Assembly (NCBI GenBank): GCA_964623055.1
Contig: CAZURK010000034.1
Coordinates: 8,605-72,604, forward strand
Length of the DNA: 64,000 nucleotides
Direction of reading: 5' to 3'
Source of the DNA: JADHUC01 sp964623055
Lineage (GTDB): Bacteria > Planctomycetota > Planctomycetia > Pirellulales > Pirellulaceae
Positions within the stretch are counted from its first letter, which is position 1, and every line of letters starts with the position of its first letter. The position numbers and the translations under genes were made by a program. Below, piece by piece: positions 16,919-25,495 of the stretch. The notes beneath the pieces are model-generated. The model was not told the DNA's origin, ran no database searches, and saw only the letters and a list, made by a program, of their open reading frames with translations.

Positions 16919-18813
16919 GCAAGCCAACGTGCTCCCGGCGTGAACTCCGCGATCATCTCGATGGCGTCACCCTTGATCTCCTTGAGCACCTCGGTGGAAG
17001 AGGACAGTCGAATCGTACCGACGCGGCTGTGTTTGCCTCTCAGACATTTCAGTTCATCGGCCTGAGCGATTCCCAACAGACCGTCTGGCCGTATGGTGAC
17101 AACGCGGGGCAAGGAAGCACAGCCAGGCCCGTCGATCCAGCCTGCCCATGAGCGATAGGCATGTACCGTCGACCAGATGATCACGCGGCCGTCAGGAGCG
17201 TTCAGCCCCTGTGTCGCGTACGTGTCTTCGCCGTAATCCAACGTCTCTGCGTATTCTGGATGGAACCGGTAAGTCTGCAGATCCCATGTCCCGACCAAGT
17301 AGTTCAGGACATGGGGTTTGTGTCGGGAAACAAACATCACCCACTTGTCGCCAACCTTGAAAAAATTGGGGCAGGCGTTGTCTGGTGAACTGCGATGGTG
17401 GTACAGCGGACCGAGGTATTTCCATTCGGTGAACTCGCGATTCTCGGCCCGGTAGAGGCTGGTGATTCCTCGGCCCCGATCCGATCCGCCACAGATGAGA
17501 TACGTTGAGCCTTCGTGCTGGAAGATGAAGGGATCTCGCCAGGCGCCGATGCGAACTTGGTCACTGTGCAGCGTCTTCGGCAGGATTGGGTTTTGAGGGT
17601 GCTTCTTCCAACGAATCAACTCGTCGTCGCCCACAGCGGTCCATTGATCAAAGCTGGGAACGCTGGTGTAGAAGATCATGGGCTGGCCGACATCATTGAT
17701 CACCATCGCGCCGGAATAACAGCTCTGCTCGCCCTTTTCGGTCGAGGGCCACAGGGCGATGGGCATGTGTTCCCAATGGACGAGATCTTTGCTGCGGGCG
17801 TGTCCCCAGTGGACGGTCCCAAATTGGGGCCGATAGGGATTGTGCTGATAGAAAATGTGATAGTAGCCCTTGTGGTAGACGGGGCCGTTGATATCGCCCA
17901 GCCACCGGGCCGGAGGCCGGAAATGGTAGACGGGCAGCCGACTGTCCGCCTGGGCTGCGGGAATCCCGGCTTTCAAGCCGCGCATCGCTCGATCGATGGC
18001 GAGATTGCCGTATCTGGAAGCCTCATTCCTGCGCTCGATGAAGGCCTTCTTGCTCTTGATGGAACTGACGACATCGAGTTTGCCTTTGATCAGGCCCGCG
18101 ATCTCAGACTTGGCCAGAGCGCGATCGAACACTGCGATTTCGTCGATGGCCCCCTTGAATCTGGTCGTCAGTTTGCCGCGATTCATGCACGCGCCAAATG
18201 GCAGATAATGTTCAATGCGGCTGAAGTGGGCCGGGCTCCCCTCGGCCTCGTGAGTGACTGCCGCTTCGGAACCATCCACATAGACTCGCACACATCGATT
18301 AGCCGAGTCCTCAACGACCCAGGCCAGATGATGCCATTTGCCATCAAACAGGCCCGCCTGTGTTATGTTATGAGTCCAGTATTGACCGGCGTCATCGCGA
18401 AGCTCGAAAAGCAGACTATGCGGCGAGGGACGATGCTGCGACCAGCCACTGAAGATCGCGATGACTAACCCATTGCCGTTGTTAAGAGTCTTGCATATCT
18501 CCATCGGTTCCGTGTCGGTCAATTTGACCCAGAAAGCCATGGTCATAGCGTTGTCGTAGATCAAACCTTGGATGAGCGAACTGTCGTTGCCCAGATCGAC
18601 GTATGTCGTACCGTCGAACGCCAATGCACGATCGTCGGCTCGGCCAGAGGCTCCGGCCACCCAACGCTCCGAGCCAACGATGGTGCCATGATTAGCACAC
18701 ACGCTGCGGTCGAAGGTGACACCATCAACCGAGCGGTCCAAGGGCCAGTAGCCGCCGGCATGTACTGCTCCGACCCACAATCCAACCACCAGGATCATGA
18801 TACATGGGCGCAT
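16915..18813 (-). CDS. LamG domain plus GH32-type glycosidase, truncated C-terminus
   Basis: A 632-residue exported protein (start at 18813, signal MRPCIMILVVGLWVGAVHAG; frame open upstream but without signal). Residues about 20-260 are a LamG/concanavalin-like domain (FDGTTYVDLG, GAIDEIAVFDRAL). Residues about 290-600 are a GH32-like five-bladed propeller: W304-LGD307-ING (the NDPNG nucleophile motif), YYHIFYQHNP, and W-R426-D427-P428. At the EC motif the sequence reads NA480-C481-P482, so the usual acid/base Glu is Ala; this may define a divergent subfamily or an altered activity. The protein stops at AEFTPGARWLA, early in the C-terminal beta-sandwich, so roughly 100 or more residues are missing. 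Family members hydrolyse fructans or sucrose. Confidence 0.85.
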   Translation of the reverse strand: MRPCIMILVVGLWVGAVHAGGYWPLDRSVDGVTFDRSVCANHGTIVGSERWVAGASGRADDRALAFDGTTYVDLGNDSSLIQGLIYDNAMTMAFWVKLTDTEPMEICKTLNNGNGLVIAIFSGWSQHRPSPHSLLFELRDDAGQYWTHNITQAGLFDGKWHHLAWVVEDSANRCVRVYVDGSEAAVTHEAEGSPAHFSRIEHYLPFGACMNRGKLTTRFKGAIDEIAVFDRALAKSEIAGLIKGKLDVVSSIKSKKAFIERRNEASRYGNLAIDRAMRGLKAGIPAAQADSRLPVYHFRPPARWLGDINGPVYHKGYYHIFYQHNPYRPQFGTVHWGHARSKDLVHWEHMPIALWPSTEKGEQSCYSGAMVINDVGQPMIFYTSVPSFDQWTAVGDDELIRWKKHPQNPILPKTLHSDQVRIGAWRDPFIFQHEGSTYLICGGSDRGRGITSLYRAENREFTEWKYLGPLYHHRSSPDNACPNFFKVGDKWVMFVSRHKPHVLNYLVGTWDLQTYRFHPEYAETLDYGEDTYATQGLNAPDGRVIIWSTVHAYRSWAGWIDGPGCASLPRVVTIRPDGLLGIAQADELKCLRGKHSRVGTIRLSSSTEVLKEIKGDAIEMIAEFTPGARWLA

Positions 18814-18969
18814 CTCTCTGATTCCCCTTCTACTTCTCAGGCCTCCCAACGACGTGGCCCTGGCCCGCTTTGGCGTAGGCGACCGCGAAGCAGTATAATC
18901 GGTCGAAACTCGGTATGCGAGAAGCATGACCCTGAGTCCGTCACGAGTTGGAAACTGGATGTTGAAAAA

Positions 18970-20730
18970 ATGAGACTCTCCAATGCAGCCACTCTTCGGC
19001 TACGTGCTGTGCTGACCACGGTGACATGGATTCTATTGATTCCGGCGCAGCTAATGTTCGGCGATTCGGGCGGGAATGCCCGTGGGGCCGGGCTTCCGTT
19101 GGTCGCCCTACGTGCATTGGCAATGCAGGCCTCAATAGGTGGCGCAGATGTTGTTGCAGACGATTCCGGAAGGGGAATCGGTGTGTTTCATATGTCCAAC
19201 CAAGAGGAATTCGATGCAGCAGTGAAACGAGCCGAGCCCGGCGACACTCTGGTGATGGGCAGCGGCGTCTGGAAAGACGCAGACCTTCGTTTTCGGGGAA
19301 CCGGTAAACCCGATGCTCCGATCACTCTTCGTGCGGAAACACCGGGTGAGGTGATCTTGAGTGGTGCCAGCAAGCTGAGCATTGTGGGGCGTCACTTGGT
19401 GGTCAAGGGACTGCTATTCAAAGACGATGCACCGTCGGCCAAGAAGAGCAGCCCGGTCGTTTCGTTTCGAGGCGATGGGATCCAGTCACACCACTGTCGG
19501 ATGACCGATTGTGCCGTTGTGGACTTCAACCCTCCGGACAAAGAGAAAGACACGAGGTGGGTGTCCCTTTACGGGACTCACAACCGAGTGGATCATTGCT
19601 GTTTCCACAACAAAACCAACCTGGGCACCACGGTCGTGGTGTGGTTGAACGATCCGCCGGACCACGAACCCAACTACCACCGGATCGACCACAATTGCTT
19701 CTCGCTGCGACCGCGGCTGGGGATGAATGGCGCGGAGACGATTCGCATAGGTACCAGTGGCCGGTCCATGCTCGACTCTCGGACTGTGGTGGAGGACAAC
19801 TGCTTCTACCGCTGCAATGGCGAAGGCGAGATCATTTCGAACAAGTCGTGCGAGAACTCTTATCGCGCGAACACCTTTGTGGAATGCGAAGGCGCCCTGA
19901 CACTCCGCCATGGCAACCGATGCACTGTGGAGGGCAACTTCTTTCTTGGCAACGGGGCGCGTTTGACCGGTGGGGTACGCGTAATCGGCGAGGACCACAG
20001 GGTGGTGAACAACTACTTCTGCGATCTCGCGGGGGACGGCTATCGGGCTTCCTTGACCTTCATGGAAGGCATCCAAGATTCCGAACTCGGTGGTTACTTT
20101 CAGGTGAAGAACGTACTCGTGGCGTTCAACACGTTTGTCAACAACCGCCAGACCTTCAATCTGGGCTACGGAACTGGGCGGAAGGGTCAAGTGATGCCGC
20201 CGAAACACTGTGTCATAGCCAACAACTTAGTGCTCGGCGGCCGCTCGCCACTGATCACCGTACACGATCCGGCTATGACCGTATCGTTCATCGGGAACGT
20301 GATGCACGGCGCAGAACTGGGGCTACCGCCGACACCGGGAATCCGGCGACTGGATCCCAAGTTGGTCAAAGGCGAAGATGGCCTCTGGCGACCTGTTCGC
20401 GATAGCCCGATCCTCGGCGCGGCCGAAGGTCGTTTCGCGACCATCGTGGTCGACATGGATGGCCAGCCAAGAGGATCGCCGACCGATGTCGGCGCTGACC
20501 ATCGGTCGGACCAGCCGGTCAAACGGGTCCCCTTGGCAGCGACGGATGTGGGGCCGCCTTGGCTGGAATTGCCCCAGGTAGGGGTTCGTAGCGGAAGTCG
20601 TGAGACTTCCGGGGTCTGGGAAGCTAGCGGTCCGAATTCTCACGAATCCGGCTACCCGTTTTCCCAGGAACTCACGAGCATTCTGCAAACCCGTTCCTGC
20701 GCCTCGCTGGAATTGCCCCTTGAGTTCTGA
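18970..20730 (+). CDS. PL6-family polysaccharide lyase (alginate lyase/chondroitinase B type)
   Basis: A 586-residue protein, start taken at 18970 because a hydrophobic leader follows (TTVTWILLIPAQLMF). It is a right-handed parallel beta-helix matching family PL6, with the whole catalytic set in register with chondroitinase B: calcium ligands N253, E285 and E287 (GEGEIISNKS), catalytic K292 and R313 (LTLRHGN); the 21-residue spacing of K and R and the E-x-E seven residues before K agree with the known enzyme. It should cleave uronate-containing polysaccharides by beta-elimination outside the cytoplasm. Native sequence seems to end at about residue 538; the last 48 residues are encoded by and beyond a double-hairpin repeat (20588-20655), so the C-terminus is probably acquired. 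It is divergent from the GH32 gene. Confidence 0.92.
   Translation: MRLSNAATLRLRAVLTTVTWILLIPAQLMFGDSGGNARGAGLPLVALRALAMQASIGGADVVADDSGRGIGVFHMSNQEEFDAAVKRAEPGDTLVMGSGVWKDADLRFRGTGKPDAPITLRAETPGEVILSGASKLSIVGRHLVVKGLLFKDDAPSAKKSSPVVSFRGDGIQSHHCRMTDCAVVDFNPPDKEKDTRWVSLYGTHNRVDHCCFHNKTNLGTTVVVWLNDPPDHEPNYHRIDHNCFSLRPRLGMNGAETIRIGTSGRSMLDSRTVVEDNCFYRCNGEGEIISNKSCENSYRANTFVECEGALTLRHGNRCTVEGNFFLGNGARLTGGVRVIGEDHRVVNNYFCDLAGDGYRASLTFMEGIQDSELGGYFQVKNVLVAFNTFVNNRQTFNLGYGTGRKGQVMPPKHCVIANNLVLGGRSPLITVHDPAMTVSFIGNVMHGAELGLPPTPGIRRLDPKLVKGEDGLWRPVRDSPILGAAEGRFATIVVDMDGQPRGSPTDVGADHRSDQPVKRVPLAATDVGPPWLELPQVGVRSGSRETSGVWEASGPNSHESGYPFSQELTSILQTRSCASLELPLEF
20588..20655 (+). repeat. Double-hairpin repeat, copy 1
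   Basis: A 68-nt element made of GGAAGTC-GTGA-GACTTCC (perfect 7-bp stem) and an imperfect second hairpin GAATTC-TCAC-GAATCC, bounded by GTAGC and GGCTAC. The reverse complement of the same element lies at 21122-21173; the first 25 nt are identical. The loops GTGA and TCAC are complementary. It lies within the 3' end of the PL6 frame. Confidence 0.85.
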
Positions 20731-20945
20731 TCCGCGGCAACCTTTCGCGCACTTCCGCCTTGCCGTCGCCGTCGCTATCGGTCAGCAGCTTGACAGTGCA
20801 CGCTCCCAGACGCAACGGCAGGTTCCGGAGTTGAGCATGTTACGCTCCGATTCGCGCTCGACGGCCCTCATGGTAAGGTGAAGTCGTATTCGTTCTGTTC
20901 GCAGAGACGCGAAGCGGCGTGAGGAGACTGAAACAGTACATGTAA

Positions 20946-21065
20946 GAGTGGACACAGAATTCCGACGTCAACCAACTTGCCGGCAAAACCATCCGCGTAC
21001 GTTTCGTAGTGAACGAGGCCGACGTACACTCGCTGATGTTTCCGAGAACCGTGGAGAAATCGTGA
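20946..21065 (+). pseudogene. 3' remnant of an exported glycosidase-type gene
   Basis: A frame opened by TAA at 20943-20945 and closed by TGA at 21063-21065 encodes QLAGKTIRVRFVVNEADVHS and flanking residues. The pattern LAGKxVRLRFVxxDADLYSFRF is the characteristic C-terminal end of many planctomycete exported glycosidases and LamG proteins, so this is the tail of a lost gene. Its stop overlaps the next start as TGATG, suggesting the former gene was translationally coupled to the downstream cytochrome c fusion gene. From 20731 to 20945 I see no gene. Confidence 0.7.
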
Positions 21066-24000
21066 TGCGGTGTATCTGTACTAGCAAGGTGTTTAGGCAA
21101 GCGGACGGAAATAGCGTACCCGTAGCCGAACTCGTGAGAGTTCGGAAGCCGGAAGTCTCACGACTTCCGCTACACTTTGCGGGTACATCATTAGTGTCCG
21201 CTTGCCTTATCTGGGTGACGGCTGTTCTTCTGACGCTGATCTTCGTTGCAGTGGTTTTTCCAGGCGATGTCCTTGCAGAAGATCGCCCACCGAAAGTTCC
21301 AAACTCCTTCACAATTCGTGCCGACTGGTTTGATGAAGGCAACGTGCGCTCCGGTGGGACTTACAGCGACGCTTACGTGTGCATTTACAACAACGGCCCG
21401 ACGCCGAACGTCGCCAGTTACAGGATCGACTTCCCGGTTGCTGGGACATATCGGATCGAAGGCCTCTACGCCGCGCATCAGTCTCGGCCGGTGAAGATCC
21501 TTCTCGATGGGAAGCAGGTCGGCCGGGGATTCGCATCGAAAACCGGTTCCTGGCAGACATCGACGGCTAAGTGGGAAGGTCAGGGCGATATCCAAGTTCA
21601 TTCGGCAGGCCCCCATACCGTTACGCTCGAAGCATTGGCGATGTTCCCGCACATATGCGCGTTGCGTTTTCATTCGCAGACCTCGCTGCCAGGCGGCTGG
21701 CGTTTGAATCGTCGCGTCGCCGAAGATGCGATGACCCAAGCAAGAGCTGCAACGGTTCTCAACAACGGGCAAGCAAAAGATTGGGAGGCCGATCCGACGG
21801 GGCACTTCTTGGCGGAAACCGAAATCACCCGCTTCGATCGCGATTCCTTAGAGATAACAGTGATTGACGCGTCGAGGGCGGTCTCTGAACGTGAGCGAAC
21901 ATCTAGAGTCTCCGCCCCTTTCCTATTCAACGATGAGTTGACTTACACACCCCAAGAATATCGCAAACACACGCGATCGACGCATCCAGCCAGAGAATCA
22001 GCACGGATGTATGCCCAGGTGACGTCGAGCGACGCAACACAGATTCTCGCGCTAGACTCGGCAAAGATGCGTGAAATGCTCCTGCGAATCAACGAGTTAA
22101 TCGCCAACTTTCGCACGCTCGACTCCGCCGCTGCCGATGCGTTGCGGGCAGAATTGGATCAATCCAGCAAACTGAAGCAGTCTGCAGACGCTTGGAGCCG
22201 GGTCTTCGACTCGCCGGTAACTGATCCCGATGCGTACAAAACGGCGGCCAAGTCGTTTGCTGAAAAGTATGTCGATGCAATTCATCTTTATGTAGCTGTG
22301 GTCAAGAAGAACCCGCTGCTGGACTTCGACCAACTCCTGATCCGCAAATCGACTTGGACCGGTTTTGTTCCGAATTGGTACTCGAACTGTGCGCGTGGGA
22401 AACCGAAGTGCAACGATGAGCTGATCGTCGTTGATCCGAAAAGTCCGCTCTCGCAAGATCCGAAGCTGCTGCTGGCGGCCCCGCATAATGCCTTCGCCGG
22501 TGATTTGGCGATGCACTGGGACGCTGACCGCTTCCTTTTCACCGGCCTTTCGGACAACGACACTTATCAGATTTTCGAGCATAATCTTACGATGGGCAAA
22601 ACGCGCCAAGTTACGCCGGACATGGGGCCCGGCATTGACAATGCCGAAGGCTGTTATGTGCCGGACGGTTCCACGCTGTTCGTTTCTAACGCAACTATGG
22701 GCGGGATCCCATGTATTTCGGGGCTTAGCAGCGTCGGCAATATCTTTCGTTTGGAAGCAGATGGTCAGACGGTGCGGCAGTTGACGTTTGAGCAAGATCA
22801 GGACTGGTATCCGGTGATCCAAGAAAATGGCCGCGTCATGTACTTGCGTTGGGAATACATCGACATTGCGCACTACTACAGCCGCATCCTTTGCACCATG
22901 AATCCGGACGGAACGAACCAAGCCGCGTTATACGGAAGCGGATCGTATTGGCCGAACTCGCTTTTTTTCGCCAAGCCGATCCGAGGCCAAGCGAACAGTT
23001 TTGTTTCCGTGGTGAGCGGTCACCATGGGACCCAACGAGAAGGCGAGCTGTATCTGTTCAATGCGCGAGTTGGCGATCGGGAGGCGGACGGCGCGATGCA
23101 TCAGTTTCCGTTCAGCGACAACAAAGTCGAACCGGTGATCATGGATCGTTTGGTCGACAATTCGTGGCCGAAATTCGCGTATCCGTATCCGCTCAACGAC
23201 AAATACGTACTCGTCTCCGCCCGTTTGACTCCAGAGGATCGGTTCTGCGTGTATCTTGTCGATACGTTTGACAACATGGTGAAGATCAGCGAATCGCCGG
23301 GCCATCATCTGTTGGAGCCGACACCGATCGTAAAACGCAAAGCACCTCGGCAGTTGCCCAACCGAACCACTCCCGGTGAAACACAGGCAACCGTCTTCAT
23401 CGCCGACATTTACACCGGCAGCGGGCTAAAGGGAATACCGCGTGGAACCGTGAAGAAGCTGCGGGTATACACCGTCAACTACGCTTACCGACACACGGGC
23501 GGTTACGACGTTGTGGGGCAAGAGAGTTGTTGGGACTGCCGTCGCATCCTCGGTGAAGTCCCCGTGCACGAAGACGGCAGCGCATTGTTCAAGATCCCCG
23601 CGAACCGCCCGATCATCGTTCAGCCGCTCGACGAGGAAGGTTGCGCGATCCAGTTGATGCGGTCATGGTTCGTTGGAATGCCGGGCGAAAACGTCTCTTG
23701 TTCCGGTTGCCATGAATCCCAATACGATGTCGTGCCGACCGTTGTAGCGATCGCGAACGGGAAAGGACCCGTCGAAATCGAACCATTCAACGGGCCGGAA
23801 CGAGCGTTTTCCTACAACGGGGAGATCCAACCGATCCTGGATCGCTATTGCGTTGGCTGTCACGATGGCAAAGAAGAAGAATCGCCGAAGCGGGGACATG
23901 GGCCCAACTTTGCCGATATGTCGCTTGGCGTGCCGGGAGTTGAACGTCCGTTTGGCCCGATGAATCCCGACCATTCAACCCGCGGCAGTTGGTGTGATTG

Positions 24001-25480
24001 GCTTTGGGGTGACACAGGTTCACACTATCTTTCAAAGTCCTATCACGAACTCCATCGGTACGTCCGTCGCCCTGGTCCCGAAGGCGATTTGCGGACACTC
24101 ACGCCGATGGATTTCCATGCATCGACCTCGGAGCTGGTCCAGATGCTCAAGAAAGGCCACCATCATGTCGAGCTGGACCCGCAGTCCTGGAAAACGCTCT
24201 ACTGCTGGATTGACCTGAACGTTCCGTACTATGGCACGTGGACCGAACTGATGGACGCGCGTGTCGAAAATCGCCTCGATAAACCAATTGCCGACATGGT
24301 TGAACGTCGTCAGAAGATCGAACTGCTCTATGCGAACGTCAACAACGTCCACGAGGACGACTCTTATGCCTGGGAAAAACGGCCCCGCCCCGAATTCGTG
24401 CCTCCGCAAGAAAGCGACGAAACCGATCAAGCGGTTCCGACTGCCGACGGTTGGCCAATGACCGCAGAGCAAGCGCAAGCGTTGCAGCGAGAAGCCTTTG
24501 ATCAAATGCGCAAAACCATGTCAGTCATTCGGGCCGCATCACATTCATCTTCGAACCGCCATCAGGTCCTTGAAATCCCGTTGGGCAAATCAACGATGCT
24601 TCCGATATCATCTTCCGACATTGGGACAATGGCATGGACGCGAATTCCATCGGGTCAGTGGCCTATCGAAGAAACAGCATTGAACCAAACCGTCACGCTT
24701 AAGATGGCCCCAATTCCCACAGGTTCGTTTGTCATGGGCGACGCGTGCGGCTTCGAAGATGAGCATCCGCTGAAAGCCGTCGAAATCGAAAAGCCGTTCT
24801 GGATGCTCACGACGGAAGTGACAAACGAGATGTATGCCTTTTACGACCCTTCGCACGATAGCCGCCATGTTGACCGGTGGTGGATCGACCAACTCGACCG
24901 TGGTTACGCCGCCAATCTCGCACGGCAGCCGGTGATACGTGTTAGTTGGGATGAAGCCAACGGCTTCTGTCGATGGCTGAGTGAAAAGACGGGGCGAACG
25001 TTTCGGCTTCCAACCGAAAGCGAGTGGGAATGGGCTGCCCGCGCAGGGACCAACTCGCCGATGTGGTACGGTGACCTGAACATCGACTTCGGTCCTTATG
25101 AAAACCTCGCCGATGAGTCGACGAAACGCTTCGCCGTGAATCACATTTGGATCGACGAACTCAACGGACTCGGTCCAGCGCCACGTGATGTCCCTGGCTT
25201 TTTTGCACACATTCCCCGGATCAACGGCGTGAACGACGCGCTCATGATTTCGGGCGACGTTGGCACCTACGCCCCAAATCCTTGGGGACTGCACGACATG
25301 CTCGGTAACGTCAGCGAATGGACCGATTCCACTTATGGCAAAAAGAACGATGAGGTGGTCAAGACCGTCCGAGGCGGTTCATGGCGTGACCGGCCTCGTT
25401 GGAGTCGCGCCGGTGTCCGGCGTGGATACAAGTCGTGGCAAAAAGTCTATAATGTCGGCTTCCGCGTCGTGTGCGAGTGA
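21065..25480 (+). CDS. Hydrazine-synthase-alpha-like cytochrome c protein fused to an FGE-type domain
   Basis: A 1471-residue protein (ATG 21065, or GTG 21062; GGAG upstream). A membrane anchor or signal lies at about 40-65 (ACLIWVTAVLLTLIFVAVVF). Next comes a beta-sandwich (65-180), then a TolB-like propeller with the HZS-alpha look (RFLFTGLSDNDTYQIFEHNL; VMYLRWEYIDIAHYYSRILC), two c-type haem motifs C879-SGC-H883 and C929-VGC-H933, and from about 1210 a formylglycine-generating-enzyme/SUMF1-like domain (GSFVMGDACGFEDEHPLKAV, LPTESEWEWAARAG, LGNVSEWTDS, VRGGSW). The two active-site cysteines of true FGE are absent (GGSWRDRPRWSRAG), so it probably does not make formylglycine. Residues 20-37 are encoded by the repeat at 21122-21173. 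A periplasmic redox or binding role is likely; the substrate is unknown. Confidence 0.85.
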   Translation: MRCICTSKVFRQADGNSVPVAELVRVRKPEVSRLPLHFAGTSLVSACLIWVTAVLLTLIFVAVVFPGDVLAEDRPPKVPNSFTIRADWFDEGNVRSGGTYSDAYVCIYNNGPTPNVASYRIDFPVAGTYRIEGLYAAHQSRPVKILLDGKQVGRGFASKTGSWQTSTAKWEGQGDIQVHSAGPHTVTLEALAMFPHICALRFHSQTSLPGGWRLNRRVAEDAMTQARAATVLNNGQAKDWEADPTGHFLAETEITRFDRDSLEITVIDASRAVSERERTSRVSAPFLFNDELTYTPQEYRKHTRSTHPARESARMYAQVTSSDATQILALDSAKMREMLLRINELIANFRTLDSAAADALRAELDQSSKLKQSADAWSRVFDSPVTDPDAYKTAAKSFAEKYVDAIHLYVAVVKKNPLLDFDQLLIRKSTWTGFVPNWYSNCARGKPKCNDELIVVDPKSPLSQDPKLLLAAPHNAFAGDLAMHWDADRFLFTGLSDNDTYQIFEHNLTMGKTRQVTPDMGPGIDNAEGCYVPDGSTLFVSNATMGGIPCISGLSSVGNIFRLEADGQTVRQLTFEQDQDWYPVIQENGRVMYLRWEYIDIAHYYSRILCTMNPDGTNQAALYGSGSYWPNSLFFAKPIRGQANSFVSVVSGHHGTQREGELYLFNARVGDREADGAMHQFPFSDNKVEPVIMDRLVDNSWPKFAYPYPLNDKYVLVSARLTPEDRFCVYLVDTFDNMVKISESPGHHLLEPTPIVKRKAPRQLPNRTTPGETQATVFIADIYTGSGLKGIPRGTVKKLRVYTVNYAYRHTGGYDVVGQESCWDCRRILGEVPVHEDGSALFKIPANRPIIVQPLDEEGCAIQLMRSWFVGMPGENVSCSGCHESQYDVVPTVVAIANGKGPVEIEPFNGPERAFSYNGEIQPILDRYCVGCHDGKEEESPKRGHGPNFADMSLGVPGVERPFGPMNPDHSTRGSWCDWLWGDTGSHYLSKSYHELHRYVRRPGPEGDLRTLTPMDFHASTSELVQMLKKGHHHVELDPQSWKTLYCWIDLNVPYYGTWTELMDARVENRLDKPIADMVERRQKIELLYANVNNVHEDDSYAWEKRPRPEFVPPQESDETDQAVPTADGWPMTAEQAQALQREAFDQMRKTMSVIRAASHSSSNRHQVLEIPLGKSTMLPISSSDIGTMAWTRIPSGQWPIEETALNQTVTLKMAPIPTGSFVMGDACGFEDEHPLKAVEIEKPFWMLTTEVTNEMYAFYDPSHDSRHVDRWWIDQLDRGYAANLARQPVIRVSWDEANGFCRWLSEKTGRTFRLPTESEWEWAARAGTNSPMWYGDLNIDFGPYENLADESTKRFAVNHIWIDELNGLGPAPRDVPGFFAHIPRINGVNDALMISGDVGTYAPNPWGLHDMLGNVSEWTDSTYGKKNDEVVKTVRGGSWRDRPRWSRAGVRRGYKSWQKVYNVGFRVVCE
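21122..21173 (-). repeat. Double-hairpin repeat, copy 2 (inverted)
   Basis: A 52-nt copy in the opposite orientation to 20588-20655. It holds two perfect hairpins, CCGAACTC-GTGA-GAGTTCGG and GGAAGTC-TCAC-GACTTCC, bounded by GTAGC and GCTAC. It lies inside the N-terminal coding region of the cytochrome c fusion gene, just before the membrane segment. Confidence 0.88.
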
Positions 25481-25495
25481 TGAGCGATGATTTGA

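Noticed and set aside
18568..18969. N-terminal extension of the PL6 frame
   Set aside because: It overlaps the 5' end of the divergent GH32 gene, lacks a ribosome binding site, and the hydrophobic leader starts only at 18970.
21065..25480. Anammox hydrazine synthase
   Set aside because: Only the alpha-like propeller and two haem sites are shared; the FGE-type fusion and absence of beta/gamma subunits make hydrazine synthesis unlikely.
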